NCBI GenBank assembly: GCA_900539775.1
Contig: UQDL01000002.1
Location: 124,001 to 188,000, forward strand
Origin: an uncultured Anaerotruncus sp.
Lineage (GTDB): Bacteria; Bacillota; Clostridia; Oscillospirales; Acutalibacteraceae
Direction: 5' to 3'
Length of the DNA stretch: 64,000 nucleotides
Both the position numbers and the translations under genes were made by a program. The notes under the pieces are model-generated. The model ran no database searches. It was not told the origin of the DNA and saw only the letters and a list, made by a program, of their open reading frames with translations. This document shows positions 53,262-62,033 of this stretch, one piece after another. Each line of letters starts with the position of its first letter. Position 1 is the stretch's first letter.

Positions 53262-54455
53262 TTACATTTTGCTTTGCTTGATTTTGTAGGTTAAAGAAGA
53301 CGGATGCTTTCTTCCGAACAAGAAATAAAGAACAACAGAAAGAATATTTGCAAATGATATAACAGCAAACATTTTTTCATAACCGGCATTATCAATCATA
53401 ACGCCCGCAAGACCCCCTCCTATTCCGATTCCGATATCATAAGCACAAAGAAAAGTTGAATTAGCCGCACCGCGCTTATTGGCAGGTGCAATATTTACCG
53501 CCATTGCCTGAAGAGACGGCTCAATTCCGCCAAAAGCATAACCGGACAATACAGCAGAAACAATAAATCCCGCATTATTCGGGAACAAAGCAAGAGCGAG
53601 CAGCGCAAGAAACATTGAAGCATTACAAGTGTAAACAAAAACAGCTTCGCCCTTTTTATCCGCAACCTTTCCTACAGAGAATCTTGTTATAAGCAGCATA
53701 ATTGCCATAACGGTAAAATACAAACCTCCGGAAACCGTTATATCGGAGCAATCGGAAGCAAATTTTAAAGTATAATTTTCAAGAGCACCATATGTAAGCA
53801 GAAAAACAAGTGCAACGGCAGATGCGGGAAGCGCATTTTTATCTATCAAATCTTTAAAAGAAAAAGGTTGTTTTTCGATTTTAAGCTTAGGGGTTTTGAG
53901 AAATGCAAGCAAAAGAAGCGAAAAAAGCATTATGCCGCAAGAAACAATATATAAAAGCCCGAAGCCTTTGTTCATTAAAAATTCGCCGATTGCAGGTGCA
54001 CATGCGGTTGCGAGAGCCGTTGCCATTCCGAAAATGCCCATTCCCTCTGCAAAGCGTGGCTTGGGAATAACATCCGTTGCAACGGTTGATGTTGAAGTGT
54101 TTGAGCAAGCAAGAGAAATTCCGTGCACAACACGCATTATTACGGCAAGAAAAACGGATGCCGCAAATGTGTAAACAACAAGATAACCAAGCGGCATCAA
54201 AGCCATTCCGCACAATCCCACAAGCAAAACAGACTTTCGCTTTCCGCAATCAAGTATTTTGCCGACAAAAGGCCGAAATAAAACGGCAACAACAGAAAAC
54301 AATGTTGCGCAGGCGCCGGAAACACTGTCTGAATAACCAAGCTCCCGCACGAAAAACGGGAAAGTTGAAAGCACCATAAGGTGGTTTAAAAACACAAGAA
54401 AGTTAATTACTATTACTATAATGAAATTCTTGTTCCAAAGTTTAATTTTTTCCAT
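53262..54455 (-). CDS. MFS transporter
   Basis: A 397-residue protein with about twelve hydrophobic helices. The MFS loop 2-3 motif appears as RPFVGKILDCGKRKSVLL near residue 61, and a weaker copy VGKVADKKGEA near 264. It looks like a drug/metabolite efflux type, but the substrate cannot be predicted. AGGAGGA lies 5 bp before the ATG, directly behind a terminator-like hairpin. No terminator is seen after it before the yicC promoter. Confidence 0.88.
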   Translation of the reverse strand: MEKIKLWNKNFIIVIVINFLVFLNHLMVLSTFPFFVRELGYSDSVSGACATLFSVVAVLFRPFVGKILDCGKRKSVLLVGLCGMALMPLGYLVVYTFAASVFLAVIMRVVHGISLACSNTSTSTVATDVIPKPRFAEGMGIFGMATALATACAPAIGEFLMNKGFGLLYIVSCGIMLFSLLLLAFLKTPKLKIEKQPFSFKDLIDKNALPASAVALVFLLTYGALENYTLKFASDCSDITVSGGLYFTVMAIMLLITRFSVGKVADKKGEAVFVYTCNASMFLALLALALFPNNAGFIVSAVLSGYAFGGIEPSLQAMAVNIAPANKRGAANSTFLCAYDIGIGIGGGLAGVMIDNAGYEKMFAVISFANILSVVLYFLFGRKHPSSLTYKIKQSKM

Positions 54456-54474
54456 AAAATCCTCCTAAAAATGC

Positions 54475-54510
54475 AAAAAAGCGCAAGGCCGTCATCCGGT
54501 CTTACGCTTT
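54475..54510 (-). terminator. Terminator-like hairpin in the leader of the MFS gene
   Basis: On the minus strand AAAGCGTAAGACCG pairs with CGGCCTTGCGCTTT (two G-U pairs), followed by T6. It lies between the promoter at 54537-54564 and the AGGAGGA of the MFS gene, so it is a candidate attenuator. Confidence 0.7.
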
Positions 54511-54536
54511 AGCTGCTCGATGTATTTAATAAAATA

Positions 54537-54564
54537 ATTATATCAAAGCAGAAAATTTTTGCAA
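54537..54564 (-). promoter_or_regulatory. Promoter upstream of the MFS leader
   Basis: On the minus strand TTGCAA (54564-54559), a 16-bp spacer and TATAAT (54542-54537), giving a leader of about 75 nt. Confidence 0.6.
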
Positions 54565-54611
54565 AGGTAATTTTTAACAAACATTAAAAAAACGGGAACA
54601 AGTATTTTATT

Positions 54612-54648
54612 AAAAATGAAAAGAGCAGAGGCATAAGCCTCTGCTCCA
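54612..54648 (-). terminator. Terminator after the 41-aa peptide gene
   Basis: On the minus strand GAGCAGAGGC pairs perfectly with GCCTCTGCTC around a 4-nt loop, followed by TTTTCATTTTT. It ends the giant-protein/peptide unit. Confidence 0.85.
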
Positions 54649-54659
54649 TTGTTTTGAAT

Positions 54660-54785
54660 TCAGAATTCACGAAGCTCGGTATCATCCACAGTTTCATCAC
54701 CGTGAATATCCCAAGATGTTGTGATCTGCTCCGCAACAGTAAACTTTTCAATCTCCGCAAGAGGAGATTCATATAATTTTTTCAT
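54660..54785 (-). CDS. 41-residue acidic peptide coupled to the giant surface protein
   Basis: A 41-codon frame from ATG at 54785, with GAGGAGG 9-10 bp upstream that overlaps the end region of the giant gene. The peptide starts MKKLYESPLAEIEKF, passes through an ITTS step near residues 21-24, and ends in a strongly acidic tail (DETVDDTELREF). There is no signal peptide, membrane helix or cysteine. The two-part layout (conserved-looking N-terminus, TTS step, variable acidic end) recalls leader/core peptides, but no modification enzyme is nearby. It has its own terminator directly behind it. Function unknown. Confidence 0.7.
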   Translation of the reverse strand: MKKLYESPLAEIEKFTVAEQITTSWDIHGDETVDDTELREF

Positions 54786-54799
54786 TATTCCACTCCTCC

Positions 54800-57700
54800 T
54801 CAATCATGGCAAATATTGCCATATGCTATAGTTTGAATAGTTGCAGGCGAATAAGAACCATCGCCGTCTATATCAACAGTGCACTTATACTTAACATAAG
54901 GTCTTGCATAAACCTGTGTTGAGCTGTCTGTTGAAATCTTAGCCATAAACTGGTTATCGGAAGACGGGTTCTTTGCAGGAACGGCAGTTACACCGGAAGC
55001 ACCGATAACGAATTTGCTCATATCGGAGCCAACCGAAGCATCAGTTGTGAACAGAGTGCCCATTTCGGTTATCTGAACATTAGGACCGAGATTCTTTGTT
55101 GAAGCACCGCTGTACATTACAAACAGATTATTGCCGTTTACCGCAACAAGCTTACCTATAGAATAAACGAAAGGTAATCTATTGTCAAGAGAAACTATTT
55201 GGCGATTATCTGTTACTGCAACGCCGCCGATTGTGTAATTGCCTTCACCGTTCTTATAAATTGAATAGAATTTCAAATCACCTGAGGTGAGGAATGAATA
55301 AGAATCAGAATAAGAAACGGGATAGAATGTGCCGTTTATTTCAGCTGCGATACCGTAAGCACCTGCTGCTGCATTAACGGTTTCATACTTATCGTATTCA
55401 TAATACTGAGGCACACCGTCCATAGTTACGGTAATGGTGTTTGCAGCCTTATCGAATACCATTTGTGCTCTAAGAATCTTATCGCTGCCTGCATAATCGC
55501 CAACCGTGATGGTTGTGTCGTTTGCAATATCCGAATTATTAACCTTCCAACCCTTGAATGTGAAGTAAGGTGTGTTTTCAAGCGATAAGAGATTGCTTGA
55601 ATCAAAGGTTGCAGAATCGATTACATAGGAACCGTTCTTAAGAGTTAACTGAACATCCTTGGCAACGTTGTGCTCTTGAACAAGGCTGCCGAACTTATCA
55701 TAAATCTGAACCTTAACATAATTCTCATCAACAGCCTGCTTAGAGCAATATGCGGTGATTTCAGTGTTGCTGTTAATCTTCAGATTATAGGTTTGAGATG
55801 CAGGAATATTTGTTTGCTTGGATGAGCCGGAAACAACTTCCCAACGATAGCACTTATAGCCGCTCGGAACACTTGAAAGTGCATTAAGGTTAACAGAATA
55901 AGTGTTGCCGTATTTAAGGATTTGAGAGTTTGTTACGGTTGAAGTACCGTCGTCAAACTTAACATTAAGCGTAACGGTGTATGTGCTGCGGATAGAAGAA
56001 TTATTATCCGTGTTTGCCTCATTAAGATCCGAAAGAATCTTTGAGGTGTAGTTATCAAGCTTAGTTTGATCCTCCTTAGAGAAATCTTTATAAGATTTAT
56101 CGTTTGCCAAAACATATGCAGAAGCACCTGCGGTTTTGAAAGAAGGAGTTGTGATTGAATAGCCTGCGCTTACGCCGTTTGCATAAGTTACGGTTGAAGC
56201 CTTTGTGCCGTTTGCGGTAACTATGCCGTAAATGGACTGATCTGCAGCTGTGCCGATATTAAATCTGTATCCCTCGCTGAATGCAGCCATATCCTGATAT
56301 TTAAGAATATTTGTTGCTGCATCATAAGCGGTGTAATCTGCAACTTCGGTAAGATTATCATTTGAAGCAACAAGATTTGAGCTTGAAAGATCGATATTCT
56401 TTTGTGCCGAAGAAAGCTCTGAATCGCTTACGGATTTAATTATGAATCTTGCATTTCTTACATTAACATAGCCTGCTTTTGCATCATTAATGTAGTCGCC
56501 TTCTTCAAGACGATCTTCGGTGTAATTGCCGCCGGCATCTTTGTCATAATAGGTGCCAACATAAACAAGCCTGTCAACGCCGGAAGCGGTAAGATCAAGA
56601 TTGCCGTTTGAATCATAAACAAAGCCGGAGGTTACAACATTGCCTACCCTGTCGTAAGCGATATAAGGGCCGTATTGATCCAAATCGGGATTTGTGTTTA
56701 CATAGCTGATAAGATATTTAGGCGTGTTTTTCTTAACAGCATCATCTGTGCTTGAAATAGTCTTAGCAGCATCATAGCTTTGCGAGAATGCATTATATGT
56801 GCTGTAAGTATATTTCTGATCACCGTTTGCGGTAAGGTTGTTTTGATTTTTATTGATTGTGTAAGCAGTGCCGTCTGCAACTTTAGTATCAACAGGAGAA
56901 TAATCTGCCTTGTTTGTTAAATGCGCATAAGCAGTCTTAATGTTGTTTGAAAGGCGGGTTACGGTTGACTGCTTGGTTACGAAATGCTGATTATCGCCAA
57001 ACGGGTCAAGAGATGTATAGTGATTTTTAACTGCATTATAAGCAGATTCAAAAGCCGTCCAAGCGTCTGAAGTGTATTCATCCTTATGCTGCAATGCTTC
57101 ATTATATAATGATTCATATTCAGCGGCAGTTTGGTTAAGCTCGGTATAATCCGCTTTTTGCTCTATCTTGGAAACATCAATGCTTTCAAGCTTTTTAACC
57201 TTTTCGCAAAGTGTGTTTGCAAGAGCGGTAACATTATCGCTGTTTACAACATCAATCATATAGCTTTGGCTTGTGAGAGCATCATAAGCATCAAGAAGAG
57301 CCTGAGCAGATTCGGGGTCATAATCATAGATATGAGACAAAATGTTCAAACGATTCTTATTGAACAATGCTTCTTTAACCGGAACAAAGCTTACAACATA
57401 AATTGTGCCGGTTGAAAGAGCAACATGCTCGGGATTAAGCTGGCCTGAACCAACACCCAAAACATATCTTGACTGAGCTGCAAATGAAGGGCTTGTTGTT
57501 GTGTAATAAGCATTAACATTATCATGAGCCTTTTCTGCCGGGCCCGTGCCGGAATAGGTAATATAGTTAGAACCGGGAGTCCACTTGCTGTTTTCATTTG
57601 AAACCATGTTGGCGGCGTTTCTATCGGATACGAAAGCATTATTAACAAGCTGAGAACCGGAAATATACCAACCCGGCAGATATCTTGCGCCTTCTGAGTT

Positions 57701-60700
57701 TTCATACTTAATTGCGGTGTTAAAATGCCACATTTCGGGAAGCGCAATATCACCGCTCTTAACAAAGAGTGAAGCTATTTTAACATCCGTAACATTAAAT
57801 GCAAAGTTTTTATACGATGCCGCATTCACCGGGGCGGTCATCTTTGCAACGGTTGTGTTGCCTGTTGAATCCGTTGTTGCATCATAAAGCCAAACAAAGT
57901 TTGTGCTTGAAACCATGTAGTTGAAGTTATCCGTTGTTTCTGCCAATTTTTCGGTGCTTCGTGTATCCACAGGAGAAAGCATATTTTGCGTGTATTGCGC
58001 ATCAATAGCGGTTTTTTCCTCTGTTGTGAAGCCCTGCTTTGTTTCAGGCTTTGAATACTCTTTCATGTTATCGCTGTTAAGAGCGGTCATCATCTGAGTA
58101 TAAAGTTCTGAAATTTCTTCCGGATTAACTTTTTTTTCGCCTTTTTCAACAGCGGTCTTATAACGCTGAGCCTCATCATAAATCTTATATGCGGCACCCA
58201 TATTAGTGAATACGGTGCTCATATTATCATCAATCTGCTGAATTTTTTCTTCAAATTCGGTGATTGTTTCATTAAGAAGAGTGTTTGCTATTTCAAGGTT
58301 ATCCTGAAGATAAATATCCTTGGCGGCATAAGTGCCGTTATAAATGGCGAAGTTATCAATAAAGCCGTCTGCAGGTGAAGCGTATCCGCCGTAGCTCTTA
58401 CCGTAAGAAACAGCGTGCTCCTGAGCAAGATAATCATGAATTGCCTTGCCCTTAACGAGTGAGTTTTCTGCGGTGTAAGTGTTTACCTTGCTGACAAGCT
58501 GACCGTTAACATAGGTGTAAACAACATCAAAATCAGCATCGGGCTGAACCTGAATAACTATATGATTCCATTTATCTGCCGTGAGACCCTGGCTGCCGAA
58601 GATATTTGCAATATCAATTGTTGACTTATCGCTGCCCTCTTCCCAAGCATAATGAAGAGTGCCGTCTTCCGTGAGCTCAAAGTAAGCGCGTGATGCGGCA
58701 GAGCCGGACGCCTTGCCGAGCGAGAATATGGTGCCGGTGTTAATCGTTTCACCCGGATTATAATAGGTGCTGATAGTGTAGCCTTTTGCGGCAGAATCAT
58801 TAGCGGCATAAGTGTAGTGCGAATCAAAGCCTACTCCGCTTGCCTGCGCAAAGCTGCCGACCTGACCCTGAATTGCTTTAGGATCGGCAACGGTTGCATC
58901 ATATGCAGTGTAACTATTTGTGCCGATTGTTGTTGTTTCAAACGGGTCAAAATATGAACGGGCATTTTTATCCAAAGCGGTTGTTGGATAAACATCATCA
59001 AGCTCTGCAAGAGATTTTGTTATATCATTTGCAGAAAGAGCTCTGTTATAAATTCTGAAATCGGAAATATAACCATCAAGCATAAGGTCCTGAGCATAGG
59101 AAGAAATACCGAAGAAGAGATTTCCTGATTTTAATCTTTCTATCGTTGAGCCCTGAGAATCAGAGAAGTAAAGCGGTGTACCCTGCTTATTAACAGATTG
59201 CATATCTTTATTGTAGGTGGTTTTAAGAAGCTGACCATCTACGAAATAATGGATATAAGAATCTGTAACAGTCATTGTATAGAGGTGCCAGCTGTGAAGA
59301 TTATCACTGCCCATATAGCCCTTCATGAAGTTGTTGGTGCCGTTATTGTTTACGCCAAGTGAGTTACCGGTAGTTACATACATATAAGCATTATTCAATT
59401 GCGACTCTGTTGCAGAATCCCAAGCAAGAGTGCCGGGCTCCTTAGCGGAAGTCCAATCAAAGAAGTGACCGCTGAAGTCATTTTGCCCATCGAGGCTTGT
59501 TTTGGTTGAATAACCGTACCAAGAGAAGGTTACGCCGGATTTATCATCTACGCCATTAAACAAATCGGTTGTATTATTAAGATAAGCATAGCCGCCGTTC
59601 TTTGTGCCGGAACTGTTTACGGCATCAGTCGGCTGGAAGCGAGCCGCCGCAATTGTTTTGCCGTTTGCATCTTTTGTTGTTACGGCAGTTGCGCCGACAT
59701 TAACAAGAGTGTTTTTGCCGTTTTTATCTGCAGCATCATAAGTTAAATCCGAATTTGTGAAATATCTTGCAACAAGGCAATCGTTTACATCTTCACCGGA
59801 CATAACACCCGATGAATCATATGTTTCTTTGCCGTATTTAGTTGCGAGCTTATCATAATCGGAAGCTGAAATATATGTTACGGAGCCGTGACGGGGAGAA
59901 AGATGGTTAATATTACCAGCCGAGTTTCTCTGGCCGTAAATGGTATCAAGGTCGTTACCCTTAAACTGCGCAAAGATGGGATTGCCATAAGTATCGGCAA
60001 GAAGATAATATGATTCGTTTGCAAGGTTTCTGTAAACCTGAACACCTTCAAGGCTTGCCAAATCCCTATCACCGCCGTCGCCGTTAAAGACAGAAGCGCC
60101 GGCATATGGGCCGTTAATGTTTGCACTTGTTGCCCAATAGAGATCGTCACTATCATCGTTCTTATAGAACATGTAGTAAAGGTTTTTTGCCGAATCGTAA
60201 GTGATATCACCGTCTATGGTATCAACGGTTTTATTGGATGAGCTGAATTGAGCAGATGTGTTGGACATCAAAAGAGCAGGCTCGGAAGTGAATGTTTTGA
60301 AATCGGGTGTGTAAACATAATAGAGAACCGTTGAGCCGTTATCCGCTGTTTTGATGGAGAGATAAAGCATATACTCTTGGCGGTTTGCATCCCAGATAGC
60401 CTGAGGAGCCCAAGCTCTGTCTATATCCTTGCCGAAAATATCCTTAAGATCAATATTCCAAGGAACAACGCTTTCAATATCGCCGAGATCGGTGATATGC
60501 CAGCACATAATCTTGCTGTTGCCGCTCCAAGATGAGCCGTTAACAGAATTCATATCAGTTGCAAGCATATAATAGCTGCCGTCTTCCGCGCGGAAGATAT
60601 ACGGGTCTCTTGCGTGGCCTGTGGCTGCGGTGCCCGAGCCTGTTGAGGGAACGCCGTCTTTCTTAGGATATGATTCCGTTGTTGTTTGATTAACAAAAGC

Positions 60701-61645
60701 TCTGTTGCCGTTTAAAGCTTCAAAGTTTTCACCATCGTCAGAAACAGCGAAGCGGATATATTCACTGTCGTTACCGGTGAAATAAGCGAAGAGATATTTA
60801 TTAACATCTGCAGGAAGCTTATTCGGTGTTGCGTCAGACTTTGTGCCGGTGTAGAAAGTGATGCCGTTATAAAGCTGATCATCACAGTAATAGCTACCAT
60901 CCTCATCACCGATTGCAATATTAGAGATTTTAGAAGTGTCTATTTTGCTATAGCCTTTGAAAAGGTTTTGAACAAGCTTACCGCTTGCATCGGTAATGTA
61001 AGCATGGAAATAACCATCAACATAAGTTAAAACATAGTGATATGTTTCATTCTGCTTCAAAATTGTTGAGTTGTGAGAAAGGTTATAAGAGCTGTCTGAA
61101 GTGCTGGTGAGGGTGTTACCTGCCGAATAAGCAGGGCCGCAAAGGTCTTGCACAAAAGCCCAGCTGGGATCTGTCATATCTGCATTTTGCTTTCCCAGAA
61201 CAGCCGAATCAGACATACCGATTGCCAAAAAGCCGTATCTGCCTGTGACGGAAGACTTGTCGTTTTGAACAGTATATTCCAAATCAACCTTAAAGCTGTC
61301 TGCACCTGTGATGGGTGTGTAGCCAAGGCCGGAATACTGATTCATGAAAGTATAACCGTCTGCGATATAAAGGCCTTTACCGTCAAGCGTCATAGTATTA
61401 TCTTTATATGAGTTTGCAGTCCAGTTCATGGTTTTATCGCCTTCAATATAAGCAGAACCGGTTATCTGGCGGCGTGTATCGCTGCCGGAAGTTGCCTTTT
61501 CACCCCAAGTTGATTTGGTGAAGTCTGTGGAAGCAGCACGAGTCCATGTTGTGCCGTCAGCGTACGCAACGAGGGGCGCACTTGTGACAAGCATAAGCAC
61601 AGCAAGAAACATCGCAACTACTTTTTTTGAGAAATGTTTCTTCAT
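54800..61645 (-). CDS. Giant secreted multidomain protein with GH43-like propeller and LamG domains
   Basis: About 2,281 residues. Signal peptide (1-31, ending AYADG); lectin-like beta domain (about 35-260); five-bladed GH43-like propeller (about 340-590) with DPYIF, WAPQAIWD, GDITYDS and LEGVQVYRN placing the expected Asp/Asp/Glu; LamG-type domain (about 615-870); a second (about 895-1105); coiled region (1110-1200); helical FIVAR-like segment (1430-1590); then beta-rich modules including two with GWKV/YRWEV strings like bacterial Ig or InlB repeats. It probably acts on arabinose- or xylose-rich glycans. I see no LPXTG, SLH or clear dockerin. ATG at 61645 has AGGAGG upstream. Confidence 0.82.
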   Translation of the reverse strand: MKKHFSKKVVAMFLAVLMLVTSAPLVAYADGTTWTRAASTDFTKSTWGEKATSGSDTRRQITGSAYIEGDKTMNWTANSYKDNTMTLDGKGLYIADGYTFMNQYSGLGYTPITGADSFKVDLEYTVQNDKSSVTGRYGFLAIGMSDSAVLGKQNADMTDPSWAFVQDLCGPAYSAGNTLTSTSDSSYNLSHNSTILKQNETYHYVLTYVDGYFHAYITDASGKLVQNLFKGYSKIDTSKISNIAIGDEDGSYYCDDQLYNGITFYTGTKSDATPNKLPADVNKYLFAYFTGNDSEYIRFAVSDDGENFEALNGNRAFVNQTTTESYPKKDGVPSTGSGTAATGHARDPYIFRAEDGSYYMLATDMNSVNGSSWSGNSKIMCWHITDLGDIESVVPWNIDLKDIFGKDIDRAWAPQAIWDANRQEYMLYLSIKTADNGSTVLYYVYTPDFKTFTSEPALLMSNTSAQFSSSNKTVDTIDGDITYDSAKNLYYMFYKNDDSDDLYWATSANINGPYAGASVFNGDGGDRDLASLEGVQVYRNLANESYYLLADTYGNPIFAQFKGNDLDTIYGQRNSAGNINHLSPRHGSVTYISASDYDKLATKYGKETYDSSGVMSGEDVNDCLVARYFTNSDLTYDAADKNGKNTLVNVGATAVTTKDANGKTIAAARFQPTDAVNSSGTKNGGYAYLNNTTDLFNGVDDKSGVTFSWYGYSTKTSLDGQNDFSGHFFDWTSAKEPGTLAWDSATESQLNNAYMYVTTGNSLGVNNNGTNNFMKGYMGSDNLHSWHLYTMTVTDSYIHYFVDGQLLKTTYNKDMQSVNKQGTPLYFSDSQGSTIERLKSGNLFFGISSYAQDLMLDGYISDFRIYNRALSANDITKSLAELDDVYPTTALDKNARSYFDPFETTTIGTNSYTAYDATVADPKAIQGQVGSFAQASGVGFDSHYTYAANDSAAKGYTISTYYNPGETINTGTIFSLGKASGSAASRAYFELTEDGTLHYAWEEGSDKSTIDIANIFGSQGLTADKWNHIVIQVQPDADFDVVYTYVNGQLVSKVNTYTAENSLVKGKAIHDYLAQEHAVSYGKSYGGYASPADGFIDNFAIYNGTYAAKDIYLQDNLEIANTLLNETITEFEEKIQQIDDNMSTVFTNMGAAYKIYDEAQRYKTAVEKGEKKVNPEEISELYTQMMTALNSDNMKEYSKPETKQGFTTEEKTAIDAQYTQNMLSPVDTRSTEKLAETTDNFNYMVSSTNFVWLYDATTDSTGNTTVAKMTAPVNAASYKNFAFNVTDVKIASLFVKSGDIALPEMWHFNTAIKYENSEGARYLPGWYISGSQLVNNAFVSDRNAANMVSNENSKWTPGSNYITYSGTGPAEKAHDNVNAYYTTTSPSFAAQSRYVLGVGSGQLNPEHVALSTGTIYVVSFVPVKEALFNKNRLNILSHIYDYDPESAQALLDAYDALTSQSYMIDVVNSDNVTALANTLCEKVKKLESIDVSKIEQKADYTELNQTAAEYESLYNEALQHKDEYTSDAWTAFESAYNAVKNHYTSLDPFGDNQHFVTKQSTVTRLSNNIKTAYAHLTNKADYSPVDTKVADGTAYTINKNQNNLTANGDQKYTYSTYNAFSQSYDAAKTISSTDDAVKKNTPKYLISYVNTNPDLDQYGPYIAYDRVGNVVTSGFVYDSNGNLDLTASGVDRLVYVGTYYDKDAGGNYTEDRLEEGDYINDAKAGYVNVRNARFIIKSVSDSELSSAQKNIDLSSSNLVASNDNLTEVADYTAYDAATNILKYQDMAAFSEGYRFNIGTAADQSIYGIVTANGTKASTVTYANGVSAGYSITTPSFKTAGASAYVLANDKSYKDFSKEDQTKLDNYTSKILSDLNEANTDNNSSIRSTYTVTLNVKFDDGTSTVTNSQILKYGNTYSVNLNALSSVPSGYKCYRWEVVSGSSKQTNIPASQTYNLKINSNTEITAYCSKQAVDENYVKVQIYDKFGSLVQEHNVAKDVQLTLKNGSYVIDSATFDSSNLLSLENTPYFTFKGWKVNNSDIANDTTITVGDYAGSDKILRAQMVFDKAANTITVTMDGVPQYYEYDKYETVNAAAGAYGIAAEINGTFYPVSYSDSYSFLTSGDLKFYSIYKNGEGNYTIGGVAVTDNRQIVSLDNRLPFVYSIGKLVAVNGNNLFVMYSGASTKNLGPNVQITEMGTLFTTDASVGSDMSKFVIGASGVTAVPAKNPSSDNQFMAKISTDSSTQVYARPYVKYKCTVDIDGDGSYSPATIQTIAYGNICHD

Positions 61646-61762
61646 AAAATTTCCTCCTAACAAATTTGCCCAACCGAGCCACGGGATTTACTGACTGCAT
61701 CCGTTGTGAAACAATTAAGGCAAAATGCCGCAATATATGCGGGTATAAAATATATCAAATTT

Positions 61763-61791
61763 ATAATATTATAATAACCAAATTTTGTCAA
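61763..61791 (-). promoter_or_regulatory. Promoter of the giant surface protein gene
   Basis: On the minus strand a perfect TTGACA (61791-61786), a 17-bp spacer and TATTAT (61768-61763). The leader is about 110 nt and includes a GCATATATTGCGGC region of weak dyad symmetry. Confidence 0.75.
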
Positions 61792-61994
61792 CAAAAAATT
61801 AACAAATTAAGATTTATTTTGTACAAATCTGCGATTTTATCAAAAGATCATTTAACAAACATTCATTCTGTGAATAATATTTTTCTGTATTTTTTGCATA
61901 TAATTGATTGTTTTTTCAGTACATAAATTTTTGAAAGATTCAGATATTCATAATTTATTTACAATCTTTTTACAATATTTATTATAAGCGAGAA
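61792..61994. other. AT-rich intergenic stretch
   Basis: Between the giant gene promoter and the terminator of the FliB-type gene. It is very AT-rich. I see no reading frame, RNA motif or repeat in it. It is the middle of a 388-bp gap (61646-62033). Confidence 0.5.
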
Positions 61995-62026
61995 TAAAAA
62001 ATGCACCCGAAAAAAATCGGATGCAG
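61995..62026 (-). terminator. Terminator of the FliB-type gene
   Basis: On the minus strand TGCATCCGA pairs with TCGGGTGCA (one G-U), followed by T6. It starts 8 bp beyond the gene stop. Confidence 0.82.
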
Positions 62027-62033
62027 AAAAAAA

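Noticed and set aside
54584..54772. A 62-codon minus-strand frame overlapping the 41-aa peptide gene
   Set aside because: It is in another frame, lacks a ribosome binding site and reads through the terminator, while the 41-codon frame has a strong site and stops before it.
54800..54900. Dockerin or LPXTG at the C-terminus of the giant protein
   Set aside because: A single DIDGDGSYS string resembles a calcium loop, but there is no duplicated dockerin repeat and no LPXTG with a hydrophobic tail.
57391..57765. A 124-codon minus-strand frame inside the giant gene
   Set aside because: It is an alternate-frame shadow of the giant protein with no ribosome binding site.
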